A stretch of 64,000 nucleotides of DNA from Histomonas meleagridis (lineage: Eukaryota > Parabasalia > Tritrichomonadida > Dientamoebidae): positions 2,914,001-2,978,000 of the forward strand of contig WSYJ01000060.1 of the NCBI GenBank assembly GCA_020186115.1. The letters are read 5' to 3'. The translations under genes were made by a program, and so were the position numbers. Positions 9,364 to 18,524 of the stretch are shown in pieces (positions within the stretch are counted from its first letter, which is position 1; every line of letters begins with the position of its first letter). The notes below the pieces were generated by a model that saw only the letters and a list, made by a program, of their open reading frames with translations, did no database searches and was not told where the DNA came from.

Positions 9364-11298
9364 ATGGATAACATTTTTCTTCCTTTCGTTCATCGTTCTG
9401 AATCAACACCAATAAAGAACGAAAAAGAAAAAGAAGAAAAATTTATTATCAATATTAAAGAAAATTATTTACCAGAAATTGTATCATTTTCATTATTTCA
9501 AGCTTCTTCAATTAATACACCAAAAGAATTAAATTCGGTTCGTTTCCCTCAGTGGAAAACTCCCAAATGGAAAGAAATGGAAATTGCTACAAAAACAGAT
9601 CAATCTGAATTACCACTTCCATCAAAACATAAAAACATAAGAAAAAAACACAAACTTCCAATACACAAATTTCAACGCAAAATGAAGCCAAATTTTTTAT
9701 CTCTACCAAAAATAGAAATAATTAAACCATTTGAAACGAAAGCTAAAATTCGATCTAATGCCATAAAATTTAAAGACCCCGAATATGTAAAAGTGTTGCG
9801 TCCCTCTTATAGTGACAAAAAAACAAATTTTGAAAACAAATCATGTATCACTATTCCAAATCCAAAAGAAGAAGTTGATATAAAGACACCAATTTCTTCG
9901 ATGTTTCATTCTATTCTCCAATCTAATAAACCTCTTGAGGATGATGACACAGATTTTACGTTTTATAATCCACTTACATATTCAAGTCAATCGTCTAAAT
10001 TAAAAATTGATGTTATGCCTTCTCTCCTTACATCTAGTATTTTTGATGATGAAATTTCGGAATTTGAATACAATAAAATCACAAAAAGAAATTTGAAAAT
10101 TCACAAATATATCCCAAAAAATTCTTCAGAAACTGCTCCTAAGATATATGTAAAGAAAGGCAAACAACGTGCGCAATGTAACAATAAGTTTCTCTACAAA
10201 AAATCTGAATTATCCATTTCAAGTGGAGAATATGTAATAATTGAAACGACAGATGAATTCCCAATTATTCAACCAATGGTTGGAATGTCCAGTCAACTTG
10301 ATGTTATCATATGTGAAGATCATCCATGTGGAATGCATTATTATGATCCAAGAATTCCTTTAACACATTTACTTCCAACAGGTATTCAACCCTTTTTAGA
10401 ACCAATTCCAAAAAACACCTTTGTTCTAATGTATTCGAATTCTGTTATGAATTCGGCATTAGCTCCCCATGAGTCTCATCCTTCTTATTTCATTTTGACA
10501 TTTGGGAAATCGGTTAAAATACACAAATTCCCAAAAGTGACATATCTATCGACCAATTTTGAATGCAAAGTGATCATCCCAAAACCCATCAGGAAAGATC
10601 CTTTATATTATCTAAAATCATTCTTAAGATATCCAATGCCACCTCCAGAACAATTATGTAAGAATCGATCAATCTATAACGGAATTCAATATTTAAATTC
10701 ACATGGAATTTCACGATTCCAAGTTCCAACATTATCCCCAATAACAATCAAACAAATCAATTCTTTGCCAAATGAATTGCGAGTATTAATATATTCCTAT
10801 ATACGAATCCTAAAAAATGTACCATGGAATCGTAGCAAGCTTTATGAAAGAGGTCGAATCGGATATTATCAAGGTCAAAGTCAAACCAAAAAATCAATAA
10901 ATCATATTCGCGAAGAATTAACGCGATCATTTACTGATAAGCTTTGGTATATTCATGCTAAAAAAGAAACAGATTTAAATGATTTAGATTTAGAAACACT
11001 TCTAAATGAAGAAGAAGAAGAATTAGAAATATTACTTGATACAAAGGATAGAAATGAAATTGAACTTAATAAAAGAGCTGACTTACATAAAACAAGAATT
11101 AATTGGAAAGAAATTGGTTTAAATGATTTCCCGAAAAGACCTTTGATGAAAATCATTGAAACAAAGATGGAAGATGGAAAAGTAATTTCAACCATCCATT
11201 GGGAAAGAGATCCTACTTTAATTAAAAATGCTAAAAAAAGAGCTGCTTTGTCTCGAATGTATTATGAAGAAGAAAAAAGAATTTTGTGTGACAAATAA
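9364..11298 (+). CDS. TAF1: TAF1-like TFIID subunit (DUF3591 core)
   Basis: 644 residues. The central part has the layout of the TAF1 DUF3591 domain: EYVIIETTDEFPIIQPMVG followed by MSS, then a segment ending PFLEPIPKNTFVLMYSN, then APHESHPSYFILT. Later come PWNRSKLYERGR, and near the end GKVISTIHWERDP with KRAALSRMYYEEEKR, matching the end of the TAF1 core. The N-terminal ~270 residues are basic and Ser-rich with no clear domain. The protein is short for TAF1 and lacks C-terminal bromodomains; a separate single-bromodomain gene lies directly downstream on the same strand. TAF1 is the TFIID scaffold that, with TAF6 (also in this window), binds core promoters. A TTG-initiated extension was ignored and the first ATG taken. 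Stop context TAAA. Confidence 0.75.
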   Translation: MDNIFLPFVHRSESTPIKNEKEKEEKFIINIKENYLPEIVSFSLFQASSINTPKELNSVRFPQWKTPKWKEMEIATKTDQSELPLPSKHKNIRKKHKLPIHKFQRKMKPNFLSLPKIEIIKPFETKAKIRSNAIKFKDPEYVKVLRPSYSDKKTNFENKSCITIPNPKEEVDIKTPISSMFHSILQSNKPLEDDDTDFTFYNPLTYSSQSSKLKIDVMPSLLTSSIFDDEISEFEYNKITKRNLKIHKYIPKNSSETAPKIYVKKGKQRAQCNNKFLYKKSELSISSGEYVIIETTDEFPIIQPMVGMSSQLDVIICEDHPCGMHYYDPRIPLTHLLPTGIQPFLEPIPKNTFVLMYSNSVMNSALAPHESHPSYFILTFGKSVKIHKFPKVTYLSTNFECKVIIPKPIRKDPLYYLKSFLRYPMPPPEQLCKNRSIYNGIQYLNSHGISRFQVPTLSPITIKQINSLPNELRVLIYSYIRILKNVPWNRSKLYERGRIGYYQGQSQTKKSINHIREELTRSFTDKLWYIHAKKETDLNDLDLETLLNEEEEELEILLDTKDRNEIELNKRADLHKTRINWKEIGLNDFPKRPLMKIIETKMEDGKVISTIHWERDPTLIKNAKKRAALSRMYYEEEKRILCDK

Positions 11299-11426
11299 AA
11301 TAAACTGTTTTGAAATTTTTATCGTTTCTTTCAAATTATTTATAAAGTTGAGAAAAATATTTTTGAGTACTTAAACCGCACGCCATAAAAACAACCAAAC
11401 ATTGTCAATAACGAAAGAAACAAAAA

Positions 11427-11918
11427 ATGGGTAGAGGACAATCAGGAGGAAATATGAATTCTGTACAAGCTAATTTTTGTACAAAAGTAACTAGGAAAAT
11501 ATATGATTATTCACTTTCAAGTTTTTTTAGACAACCAGTTAATCCAAAAGAAGATTATGCTGAAGATTACTTTGATAAAATAAAAAAACCGATGGATTTG
11601 GGAACAGTCCTTCAAAACCTTAAAGATGGTAAATATCAAAATATTGATCAATGGAAAAATGATATGAACTTAATTTGGAAAAATGCAATGACATATAATA
11701 ACCCAATGAGTCCAATATATGTGATTGCACATGACTTAAGTGAAATGTTTAAGAAAAAAATTGAAAATATTCCAAAAACAACTACTGAAGAATGGATATT
11801 TTCATTAAGAAAAGAACACAAAAGACTTCTTAAAATAATAAATTGCAAACCTCACGATATAGATATTACTGATTCTTCAGTTCCAAAGCCAAAAGTGGCG
11901 AAAATTGTTTTGAAGTAA
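11427..11918 (+). CDS. Single-bromodomain protein
   Basis: 163 residues consisting almost entirely of one bromodomain (~12-112): helix Z KIYDYSLSSFFRQPVNP, the ZA loop DYFDKIKKPMDLGTV, then LKDGKYQNIDQWKNDMNLIWKNA and the acetyl-lysine-binding TYNNP with the conserved Asn. A short basic tail follows (KPKVAKIVLK). It reads acetyl-lysine on histones or factors. It lies 128 bp downstream of the TAF1-like gene, which lacks the bromodomains seen in many TAF1 proteins, so it could act in trans with TFIID; that is inference. A second in-frame ATG at 11454 is possible. Its promoter spacer contains ATAACGA. Stop context TAAA. Confidence 0.93.
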   Translation: MGRGQSGGNMNSVQANFCTKVTRKIYDYSLSSFFRQPVNPKEDYAEDYFDKIKKPMDLGTVLQNLKDGKYQNIDQWKNDMNLIWKNAMTYNNPMSPIYVIAHDLSEMFKKKIENIPKTTTEEWIFSLRKEHKRLLKIINCKPHDIDITDSSVPKPKVAKIVLK

Positions 11919-12606
11919 AATGTTTAATTTTATATCTTATTCTAAATAAAAAATTTTATATATGAAGAATATTTTTCATTAATCTTTACTTAACATTATA
12001 AAATTTCTTTTCTCATATTACAATTTTGGTGAGAAATAACCAATAAATTTGTCTTGTAAAATGAATCCTTTAATCCTTTCTTCTCCTTAGAAGAACCTTA
12101 AATATAACAATCCATTAAATCATAACAGAAAATTATTTATATTTTACATATATAGTTCCAAAAGCATAAAATATCTTTCAGGAAAATCATTTATAAAGAA
12201 AAATGTATTGTAGTTAATAAGTGCATATGTGAATCTATTAATCAATAAGTCAAATAAAATTCTAGAGAATTATTTGTTAATTAGGAATCTTATTATTACA
12301 TCATACCAGTAAAAAGTAAAAAGGAAAGATATGCTATTAATAGAACAAGAAATAGTTTTTCACATATAAAACTTTATAATCATTTCATATCAGTATTCAT
12401 TCACCTTCTTCTGTTCTTCGACAACAATTAAATTCCATTGATAGACATAAGATACATATCAAAAAATGTAAAATTCCTAGTTTTGATTGATCTAAAATAA
12501 CATAAATTTTCATTATAAAGCGAAATAGTATGGAAATAATTAATATTATAGAGGAAATCGAAACAATAATGTGTTTAAAAAATTATAACTTTTACAAAAT
12601 ATAAAT
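11919..12606. other. Convergent intergenic region
   Basis: About 690 bases of very AT-rich DNA between two converging genes. Stops occur in all frames; no RNA gene, repeat or domain remnant was recognised. Confidence 0.5.
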
Positions 12607-13485
12607 TTAATTTGGTTTTGGGTGAGAAAACATTGCTAAGAAAATAGCAAATCCTTGGATAATTGATAAAGGCCAACCCAAATCGAACACAAACTGTTTC
12701 ATTTTGCATTTTCCGCACAAAAGAATTTCTCTCGTTGGCTGATCTGGGTGAATCAAAATGAAATTCTTTGATGATGGCTTCTTAACCCTTCCCGTAAATG
12801 TGAGCGTTTTCCTTCCGTTCTTTTGCTGCGGTTTACGTGTTGAAAGCTTGACAACATCTGACGCAATCGTTTCTGATTTTGATTGTGATAAAAGATATGG
12901 ATTTTCATCAAAGATTATTGATACGTGTTTCCCCGTCTCTTTCTGAAGAAGTGGAATATATACATCAAAGAGTTTCATCTTGGGATCTGATAAAATTTTT
13001 CGAATACAAATTGCAACTTCTTCTTGTTCATTATGTAGCATGTAGAATGAGGACCGCTTAGAATTGGATATTAGAACACAATTGCCAATATTACCAAGAG
13101 GTGATACTATTTTCCATAATTCACCATTTTTCGGATCAGCGAACTTTTCGGCTTCTAATAAAATGGTTCCATCATCTTCCCTTTGAAGAACTATAACATC
13201 AGTTTTAGCAGGTATTCGTGTGACAAGAAAATGACCTACAGAATTTGGTGGATGAGGATCAAATAATTGAAGAATAGGATCTGGTTGTTCAATTTTTTGG
13301 ATGTCTTTAACACCTACAATTAAAGGAATTCCGCGATTTAATAATTCTTTTTCTGTTTCTGTAAAAATCTTTTTTGCTGTTGGAACTGGCGCAGGTTTTT
13401 TCCCATGTTCTGGGTTTTCCCAACTTGGTGGCCATGGAACAAAACTTATCATTTCTGAAGAAAGAGTTTCATCCAGTTCCACCAT
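12607..13485 (-). CDS. Tubby-like protein
   Basis: 292 residues with a tubby C-terminal beta-barrel covering most of the chain. Diagnostic segments near the C-terminus are LTFTGRVKKPSSKNFILI, GKCKMKQFVFDLGWPLS and the buried helix IIQGFAIFLAMF. Upstream lie VGHFLVTRIPAKTDVIV and SPLGNIGNCVLISNSKRSSFYML, which match the start of the fold. Tubby domains bind phosphoinositides and in flagellates often link membrane traffic to cilia. The DNA-binding-like basic patches are not obvious. The N-terminal 90 residues are short and Pro-rich. It is divergent from the coiled-coil gene, with only 62 bp between starts, and the spacer holds a TAAACGTTCGTTG box. Stop context TAAA. Confidence 0.85.
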   Translation of the reverse strand: MVELDETLSSEMISFVPWPPSWENPEHGKKPAPVPTAKKIFTETEKELLNRGIPLIVGVKDIQKIEQPDPILQLFDPHPPNSVGHFLVTRIPAKTDVIVLQREDDGTILLEAEKFADPKNGELWKIVSPLGNIGNCVLISNSKRSSFYMLHNEQEEVAICIRKILSDPKMKLFDVYIPLLQKETGKHVSIIFDENPYLLSQSKSETIASDVVKLSTRKPQQKNGRKTLTFTGRVKKPSSKNFILIHPDQPTREILLCGKCKMKQFVFDLGWPLSIIQGFAIFLAMFSHPKPN

Positions 13486-13547
13486 TAAAAAATGTAAACG
13501 TTCGTTGAGTCTGGGGTACTCTGATTTAAGCCGTTTATTTTTGCAAT
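13486..13547. promoter_or_regulatory. Divergent promoter spacer, tubby / coiled-coil pair
   Basis: Only 62 bases separate two divergent ATGs, so both promoters must overlap. The spacer contains GTAAACGTTCGTTGAG, an AACG-rich motif that resembles Myb recognition elements seen before other genes here. Confidence 0.4.
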
Positions 13548-14243
13548 TTGATGAATCTGAATCCCGAAGACGAACTAAATTTAGGGATAGAACAAATAAA
13601 ACGAGCTGTTAAATCGCTAAAGCAACAAAACTCTACAGAACAAAGATTATATCACCAACAAATTTCTGAACTTAATCGTGTTAACCAAGAAAATCAAGCC
13701 AGAATTGAACAACTCGAGAATGAAAATATGCAACTTCGGGCTGCATACAATGATGCCATTGCTGAAGCTGAACGTTTAAAATCAATTAATGCATCATTAG
13801 CTCGTTCACTCCAACAAAAAGAGCAAGAAATTTCACGTTTTGTTTCTCTAAGTCAGTCGCTCAAAGGGTTGTTAGATCAGCATGACACCTCTGCATCAAC
13901 GTCATCTGAAATTTTTAGTACAGATAATAATATCAGTTTTCAGTCAACATCAAAGCCAACCCTTGACATCAAACCACCAAAGAAGCAAATTAGACAATAT
14001 TCACCCCTTCCAACACAAAAAATTGGTAACACTTCACCAACCGCATCACGAAGTTCAATGTTCATTAAATCAGCCAAAAACGAACTTACATACAGTGAAT
14101 TCAACCAGATGATGCAAGAAATCAATTCGTATAATAAGAACCAACAGACAAGGGACAAAACTATTGAAAACGTAAGGAACTTGCTCAGCCCTGAACACAA
14201 TGATTTGTTTAGCCAATTCCTTTTGATGATAAGTGGAATCTAA
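13548..14243 (+). CDS. At4g15545-like coiled-coil protein
   Basis: 231 residues. Residues ~10-110 form a heptad-rich coiled coil (LNRVNQENQARIEQLENEN, AEAERLKSINASLARSLQQ). A Ser/Thr-rich linker with basic patches comes next. The C-terminal ~50 residues, TYSEFNQMMQEINSYNK through NLLSPEHNDLFSQFLLMI, match the conserved tail of the plant At4g15545-like family (SYEQF...LNAxKQTKEETL...FGPENxDLY). The family's function is not established. MMNLNPEDELNL at the N-terminus is also family-like. It is divergent from the tubby gene. Stop context TAAA. Confidence 0.75.
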   Translation: MMNLNPEDELNLGIEQIKRAVKSLKQQNSTEQRLYHQQISELNRVNQENQARIEQLENENMQLRAAYNDAIAEAERLKSINASLARSLQQKEQEISRFVSLSQSLKGLLDQHDTSASTSSEIFSTDNNISFQSTSKPTLDIKPPKKQIRQYSPLPTQKIGNTSPTASRSSMFIKSAKNELTYSEFNQMMQEINSYNKNQQTRDKTIENVRNLLSPEHNDLFSQFLLMISGI

Positions 14244-14580
14244 AGTTATTGAATAAATTTAATGTTGGATGATATTTTATTAATGAAATTTTAATAATCC
14301 TTCAAGTCAAAACTTAGGAATTTTAAAATGATTTACGATCCTATGAAGTTATGAAATGGTTTGAAAATGTTTGAACATTTTTTTATCTAATGATGTTCAA
14401 TTAATTATTGATGTTCAACTAATAACAAATTCGATTTTTTGATATTTATTAAATTTATTTATAAATTTAAATTTATTAATTAATTTTACATATAAAATAA
14501 ATGAAAAATATTTATTTTCGAAATTAAATTTATTTGAAGAAAAATAAAAATTGGAAATAAAAAAGTATAATAATAATCAT
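14244..14580. other. Convergent AT-rich spacer
   Basis: About 340 bases, dominated by A/T with short AAATTTATTAATT-like palindromic runs. Both flanking genes end here and the stretch probably carries their polyadenylation sites. No other feature was seen. Confidence 0.5.
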
Positions 14581-15819
14581 TTATTTTAACTTATCTAATA
14601 ACACATTAATTTCATTCTTCACTCCATTCATTTTGGGTGATAATGCTATATCTATTTTACCAGAATCTATAGCATCTGAAACCATTTTGTGAATTGTATT
14701 TAATATCAATACAATAAAATCTTTTTGACTTGGAGCTTCAAATGCTGTTATTCTTTTCAGCATTAAAACATATGATGGAATATGTGGATAAACTCGCAAA
14801 ATAGCATTTTCATCGAAGAGAGAAAGAGATAAAATTGCTCCATGTTGAGAAGCCAAAGAAGAATTTGGATTAAAAATTGCACTGATTAACGTATTCGAAA
14901 TTAACGTTCGTATTTGGGGGTACCCTGAATTACACACGTTACAAATTTGATGTAAAATCTGGGCTGTATCAACTCGAATTTTAGTGTCCATTTCAATATC
15001 ATCTCCAGAAACAATGTTCTTTAAAATGATAGTGAAACAAATACGGAGAAAAGTGTGTGCATAAAAAGAAATAGGAAGTGATGGATTATTAACTAGGGCT
15101 GAGGTAAAGTTTATCACGCGTTTTAATACAGAAATATCGTCTAGTGAAATAGTAAGCTTATATATGATAAATTGGAGGAAACCTGGAATTAATGATTGAA
15201 TTCCACCATCACTGACAATGTTATCATAAAGAATTTCTTGGGATTCTTGGTCGCCTGCTTCAAAAAAGTCAATGGCTTGGCCATAATAACTCTGGAGATC
15301 GTTAGAAATAATTTGTTCATTTTTGATTTTTTGTTCTGGCTTGTTATATTTGAGGTAATCTAGTGAAGGATTATATGGGGTTGAATCCAAAATTTGCCCA
15401 AAAGTGTTTTTGTTGGATCGCTTGCCGATTGGAGTTCCATCTACTAAAAGCCATTGGAAATTAAAAGGCACTTTTCGTGGATAACAATGTCCTTTATCAG
15501 AAACAACTTCATTAAGATCAATTGTGTTGTCAATTGTATATAAAAGTGTATCTTCAGAATTGACTACTTTCATTTCGTAATTAGAAGAACTAGAATAACC
15601 AAAAAGCGTAGGAATTCGTTGTGATTCAAGAATCATGTTAACTTGCCGAACTGTTAATTTTGAAGAATGTGTTTTTTTAAATAAAATTGAAGCAGGACTA
15701 ATTATACGTTCAACTCGAAATTCTGTTTCCTGGGCAAGTAATTCTAATAAAGAATGCTTAAGAGTAATTCCAAGTTTGTCAGCAATTGCTTGAATTGTTT
15801 CTTGTGATACAGCAGACAT
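14581..15819 (-). CDS. TAF6: TFIID/SAGA subunit TAF6
   Basis: 412 residues. The N-terminal histone fold (~5-72) has ETIQAIADKLGI, LLELLAQETEFRVERII and SKLTVRQVNMILESQ, then PTLFGYSS, the TAF6 signature. A central linker with FNFQWLLVDGTPIG is also typical of TAF6 (HWLAIEG motif). The C-terminal ~230 residues form the TAF6 HEAT domain (SLIPGFLQFI, LLKRVINFTSALVNN-like helices, HGAILSLSLF). TAF6 pairs with TAF9 in TFIID. With the TAF1-like gene nearby this indicates a canonical TFIID in this lineage. No truncation is evident. The stop is overlapped by TAAA. Confidence 0.94.
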   Translation of the reverse strand: MSAVSQETIQAIADKLGITLKHSLLELLAQETEFRVERIISPASILFKKTHSSKLTVRQVNMILESQRIPTLFGYSSSSNYEMKVVNSEDTLLYTIDNTIDLNEVVSDKGHCYPRKVPFNFQWLLVDGTPIGKRSNKNTFGQILDSTPYNPSLDYLKYNKPEQKIKNEQIISNDLQSYYGQAIDFFEAGDQESQEILYDNIVSDGGIQSLIPGFLQFIIYKLTISLDDISVLKRVINFTSALVNNPSLPISFYAHTFLRICFTIILKNIVSGDDIEMDTKIRVDTAQILHQICNVCNSGYPQIRTLISNTLISAIFNPNSSLASQHGAILSLSLFDENAILRVYPHIPSYVLMLKRITAFEAPSQKDFIVLILNTIHKMVSDAIDSGKIDIALSPKMNGVKNEINVLLDKLK

Positions 15820-15982
15820 TTTATTTCACATCATATGTCATTCAAATTAATTTTTTAAAAAAACAAGAATCAATAATTAAAGAGCTCATTTTCATATAAA
15901 AATTGTTTGTTGGCTTTGCTTTTTTTCAAGAATTTTGTTTTTAAAAAAAATTAAAAATAATATTTATAAATAAATTTCACAA

Positions 15983-16324
15983 TCAGCGATAAAGTGATGT
16001 TGTTATAGTGTCGTAGTTTCCTGTTACTTTGTCAAGTCCTTCAAATGTATCTGTTCCAGGAATCCTAAGTTGCAAATTTAATGTTTCTCTATTCTCTAAT
16101 ATCATTTGTTCAAGAGATAAAGAATCATGGAACTTTCGATTCCCCATTCTTGGTACTGTGAGAATCATATCATGAACTTTTCTATTAACAAATTGCTTTA
16201 ACATTCTCTTTATCTGGAGAGATGTTGTATCTTGTGTAACATAAAGAAAATATGTCACATTTTTCCTCTTAACTTTTACATACCAATTTAAATCTAGGAT
16301 TGTGCTTGCTACAGAAGAATTCAT
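15983..16324 (-). CDS. ELOB: Elongin B-like ubiquitin-fold protein
   Basis: 113 residues, close to elongin B size. A ubiquitin-like fold spans ~10-92: WYVKVKRKNVTYFLYVTQD, LQIKRMLKQFVNRKVHDMIL, SLEQMILENRETLNLQLRI. The tail GTDTFEGLDKV matches the DDTFEAL-type segment after the elongin B fold. Elongin B binds elongin C and links it to Pol II elongation factors and cullin ubiquitin ligases. The alternative is an unrelated ubiquitin-like protein, but the tail favours elongin B. It is divergent from the ubiquitin-like/UBA gene, with 78 bp between starts. Confidence 0.78.
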   Translation of the reverse strand: MNSSVASTILDLNWYVKVKRKNVTYFLYVTQDTTSLQIKRMLKQFVNRKVHDMILTVPRMGNRKFHDSLSLEQMILENRETLNLQLRIPGTDTFEGLDKVTGNYDTITTSLYR

Positions 16325-16402
16325 ATTTGAGGAATAAAAAACGTGTTTTTCCTATCGTAGAAACCTCTTGTTGTAAACGGTCGTTGTTTTTTGAACCATT
16401 CG
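16325..16402. promoter_or_regulatory. Divergent promoter spacer, elongin B-like / UBL-UBA pair
   Basis: 78 bases hold both promoters. The spacer includes TCGTAGAAACCTC and GTAAACGGTCGTTG, an AACNG Myb-type box about 30 bases before the plus-strand ATG. Confidence 0.4.
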
Positions 16403-16933
16403 ATGGAAAAAGAAAAAATTGTTCTTCTTCGATTTAAATCACAAACAGGGCGAATCCACTATGTTGAAGCGTATGAAACAGAGTGTATTAGAGATATGAA
16501 AAATATCATTGTTTCAAAATATCAAAATTCTTCTATTGATTCAATGACAGTTAGAAAAGAAAATGGAGAAATTGTCCCGGATGCCACAAATGTTTGCCAA
16601 GCAGCCGATTTGGAAAATAATGAATTTTTATATTTCTTTTTCTCATCATTGGGTGATTCAAAATCTTCTGAAAACATAACAACACAACCATCACAGGAGA
16701 AGGTAGTCAAAGCTGAGCCTGCTGCACGTAAAGAAGATCAACAAGAAAAACCTAAAGCAGCAAAAACACTGAAAGATTTCCCAGCATCTGAAAGACCTAA
16801 GATCACTAGACTCAAAAATGAAACAAAGGTACCAATAGAAGTCGTTATCGAATTTTATGAGAAGAATGATAAAAATGTAAAGAAAACCAAAGAAGCTATT
16901 GCAGAATACAAAAAAGCTCAAGGAAAGAAATAA
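16403..16933 (+). CDS. Small protein with N-terminal ubiquitin-like and C-terminal UBA-like segments
   Basis: 176 residues from the first true ATG; an upstream TTG was ignored. Residues 1-80 have the length and beta-grasp pattern of a ubiquitin-like fold (KIVLLRFKSQTGRIHYVEAY, TVRKENGEIVPDATNVCQ). A Lys/Glu/Pro-rich linker follows. Residues ~135-170 (VPIEVVIEFYEKNDKNVKKT) look like a UBA/CUE-type three-helix segment. Such UBL-UBA proteins usually shuttle ubiquitylated cargo; here this is inferred from shape only. It is divergent from the elongin B-like gene. Stop context TAAA. Confidence 0.7.
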   Translation: MEKEKIVLLRFKSQTGRIHYVEAYETECIRDMKNIIVSKYQNSSIDSMTVRKENGEIVPDATNVCQAADLENNEFLYFFFSSLGDSKSSENITTQPSQEKVVKAEPAARKEDQQEKPKAAKTLKDFPASERPKITRLKNETKVPIEVVIEFYEKNDKNVKKTKEAIAEYKKAQGKK

Positions 16934-17018
16934 AAATATGTTCTAGATTTTTGCTTAAAGCTATTTTTAAAATTGTCTTTTGGCAACTAAAATCTTTTTT
17001 GTAATAAAAATCAAAAAG

Positions 17019-17046
17019 AACGTTTAAAAACGATAAACGCACGTTA
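17019..17046 (+). promoter_or_regulatory. AACG-rich promoter of the SAS-4-like gene
   Basis: Four AACG/ACG boxes lie in under 30 bases (AACGTTT, AACGATAAACG, CACGTT), ending about three bases before the ATG. The AACGATA core resembles Myb recognition elements described for trichomonad promoters; its role here is inferred. Confidence 0.4.
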
Positions 17047-17048
17047 AA

Positions 17049-18011
17049 ATGAGCAAGTCGAGATCCATTCTTCCTTATTTAATTGATGATGATTCAGATG
17101 GTGACATTGATTTGTTTTGTCACTTAGAAAAAATGCTTCAAAATAGTGAGTCAAAATTGTCACAAGATTTTTCAACTCATTCCATTCTTGGTGAACAAAA
17201 AACAGGAAATAATGAATTAACAAATGATGAAATAATAAAATTTCGAGAAGCATTTTATGAGCTCAAATCTAAGGTTGTATATATAAATCGAAAAAAGGAA
17301 GAAATCGATCGAAATTTAGAATGGATAAACCAAGAAAGAAAAGAACTTGAGAAAGAACGACGCAAAATTGAGAAGGATAAAATTGTCATTGAATCAAAAC
17401 TTGAAAATACTGAACTAATTACATTAAGAAAAGAATTCAAAGAACTTAAAATCAAATATGAAACAGAAAGAATGCAATGGGTTGAAGAAAAGAACAAGCT
17501 TTTGGCACAAATCAAATCAGATGGATCAAAGTCTCACCAAGCAAGAAATCCTCTTCATCCAAATTATGATTTAAATCTTGATTTTAAACCAGGAAAAATC
17601 ATTAAAACTGAACATCGCGAAGATGGAAAAAATATTTTAACATATGAAAATGGATATAAGGCAACAGAATTTCGAAACGGAAATATAAAAATGAAGCATA
17701 ATAGATCTCTATATACATTTTATTCTAATGGAGATGTTTCACAGAAATTTAAAGATGGCGCATGTGGTTACTTATATTCTTCAACTGGAACTATTGAGTT
17801 ATCACTTCCTAATATGGATACACGTTATATTTTCTCAAATGGTCAACGAGAAGAGCATTTCAGTGATGGACGAAAAATAATTTTTTATCCAAATGGTGAA
17901 TTAAAGCGAATTTATCCAAATGGTAATTATGAGATTCACTACCCAACAGGGAAGGTTGAAAAGTTCATAAATGGTGTATTGCATATCACATATTCCAAAT
18001 CGGAACAATAA
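17049..18011 (+). CDS. SAS-4/CPAP-like centriole protein with TCP10 C-terminal domain
   Basis: 320 residues. Residues ~65-160 form a long charged coiled coil (INQERKELEKERRKIEKDK). From ~185 to the end lies the TCP10_C or G-box beta-sheet, with Gly-rich NG/DG hairpins repeating every ~20 residues: TYENGYKATEFRNGNIKMK, TFYSNGDVSQKFKDGA, RYIFSNGQREEHFSDGRKI, FYPNGELKRIYPNGN, YPTGKVEKFINGV. This domain defines SAS-4/CENPJ/CPAP, which binds STIL/Ana2 and builds centriole or basal-body walls. The protein is short compared with CPAP and lacks an obvious tubulin-binding PN2-3 region. Its promoter is exceptionally AACG-rich (AACGTTTAAAAACGATAAACG) right before the ATG. Confidence 0.88.
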   Translation: MSKSRSILPYLIDDDSDGDIDLFCHLEKMLQNSESKLSQDFSTHSILGEQKTGNNELTNDEIIKFREAFYELKSKVVYINRKKEEIDRNLEWINQERKELEKERRKIEKDKIVIESKLENTELITLRKEFKELKIKYETERMQWVEEKNKLLAQIKSDGSKSHQARNPLHPNYDLNLDFKPGKIIKTEHREDGKNILTYENGYKATEFRNGNIKMKHNRSLYTFYSNGDVSQKFKDGACGYLYSSTGTIELSLPNMDTRYIFSNGQREEHFSDGRKIIFYPNGELKRIYPNGNYEIHYPTGKVEKFINGVLHITYSKSEQ

Positions 18012-18524
18012 GGAATTTCTTTTGTTTCTATATATTATTAAAATTTAAACAACGAGTTTGCACTATGTTATAATTATTAAATATTAAAATTTCTTGAAAT
18101 TAAAAACATTAGGTTCGCACTGGGTTGTTATGATTTACTTATAAAATTCCCAGCCGCAATTAATATTTATTGAATCATTTATATCGTGGATTTGAAATTA
18201 ATGATTTACTTTTTCTACAAATATCTATAGTTATCATATATAAATATTAAATAAAAATTATTATAAAGAATTTATACTTATTATAATTATTAGTAAATAT
18301 GGAAATAATATGTTCTCATTAATAATTTATTTAATTTATCAATATGATTTTTAATTACAAAGTTTTTTTTTTCCTCACTCTTTTCTTCTCCCTTCTCCTT
18401 TTTTAATTTTTTCCTCTTCTTTTTTTAGTGTTTTTTTCTTTTATTTTTTTATTTTGGAAAATTAAGGAAACAAAATATTGTAATATTAGATACTTTACAC
18501 ATTAGGGTATTACTTACTGATTGA
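18012..18524. other. Intergenic, with a polypyrimidine tract
   Basis: About 500 bases of AT-rich DNA. Positions 18361-18470 are almost pure T/C on the plus strand (TTTTTTTTTCCTCACTC, CTTCTCCC). No gene or RNA was recognised. Confidence 0.5.
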
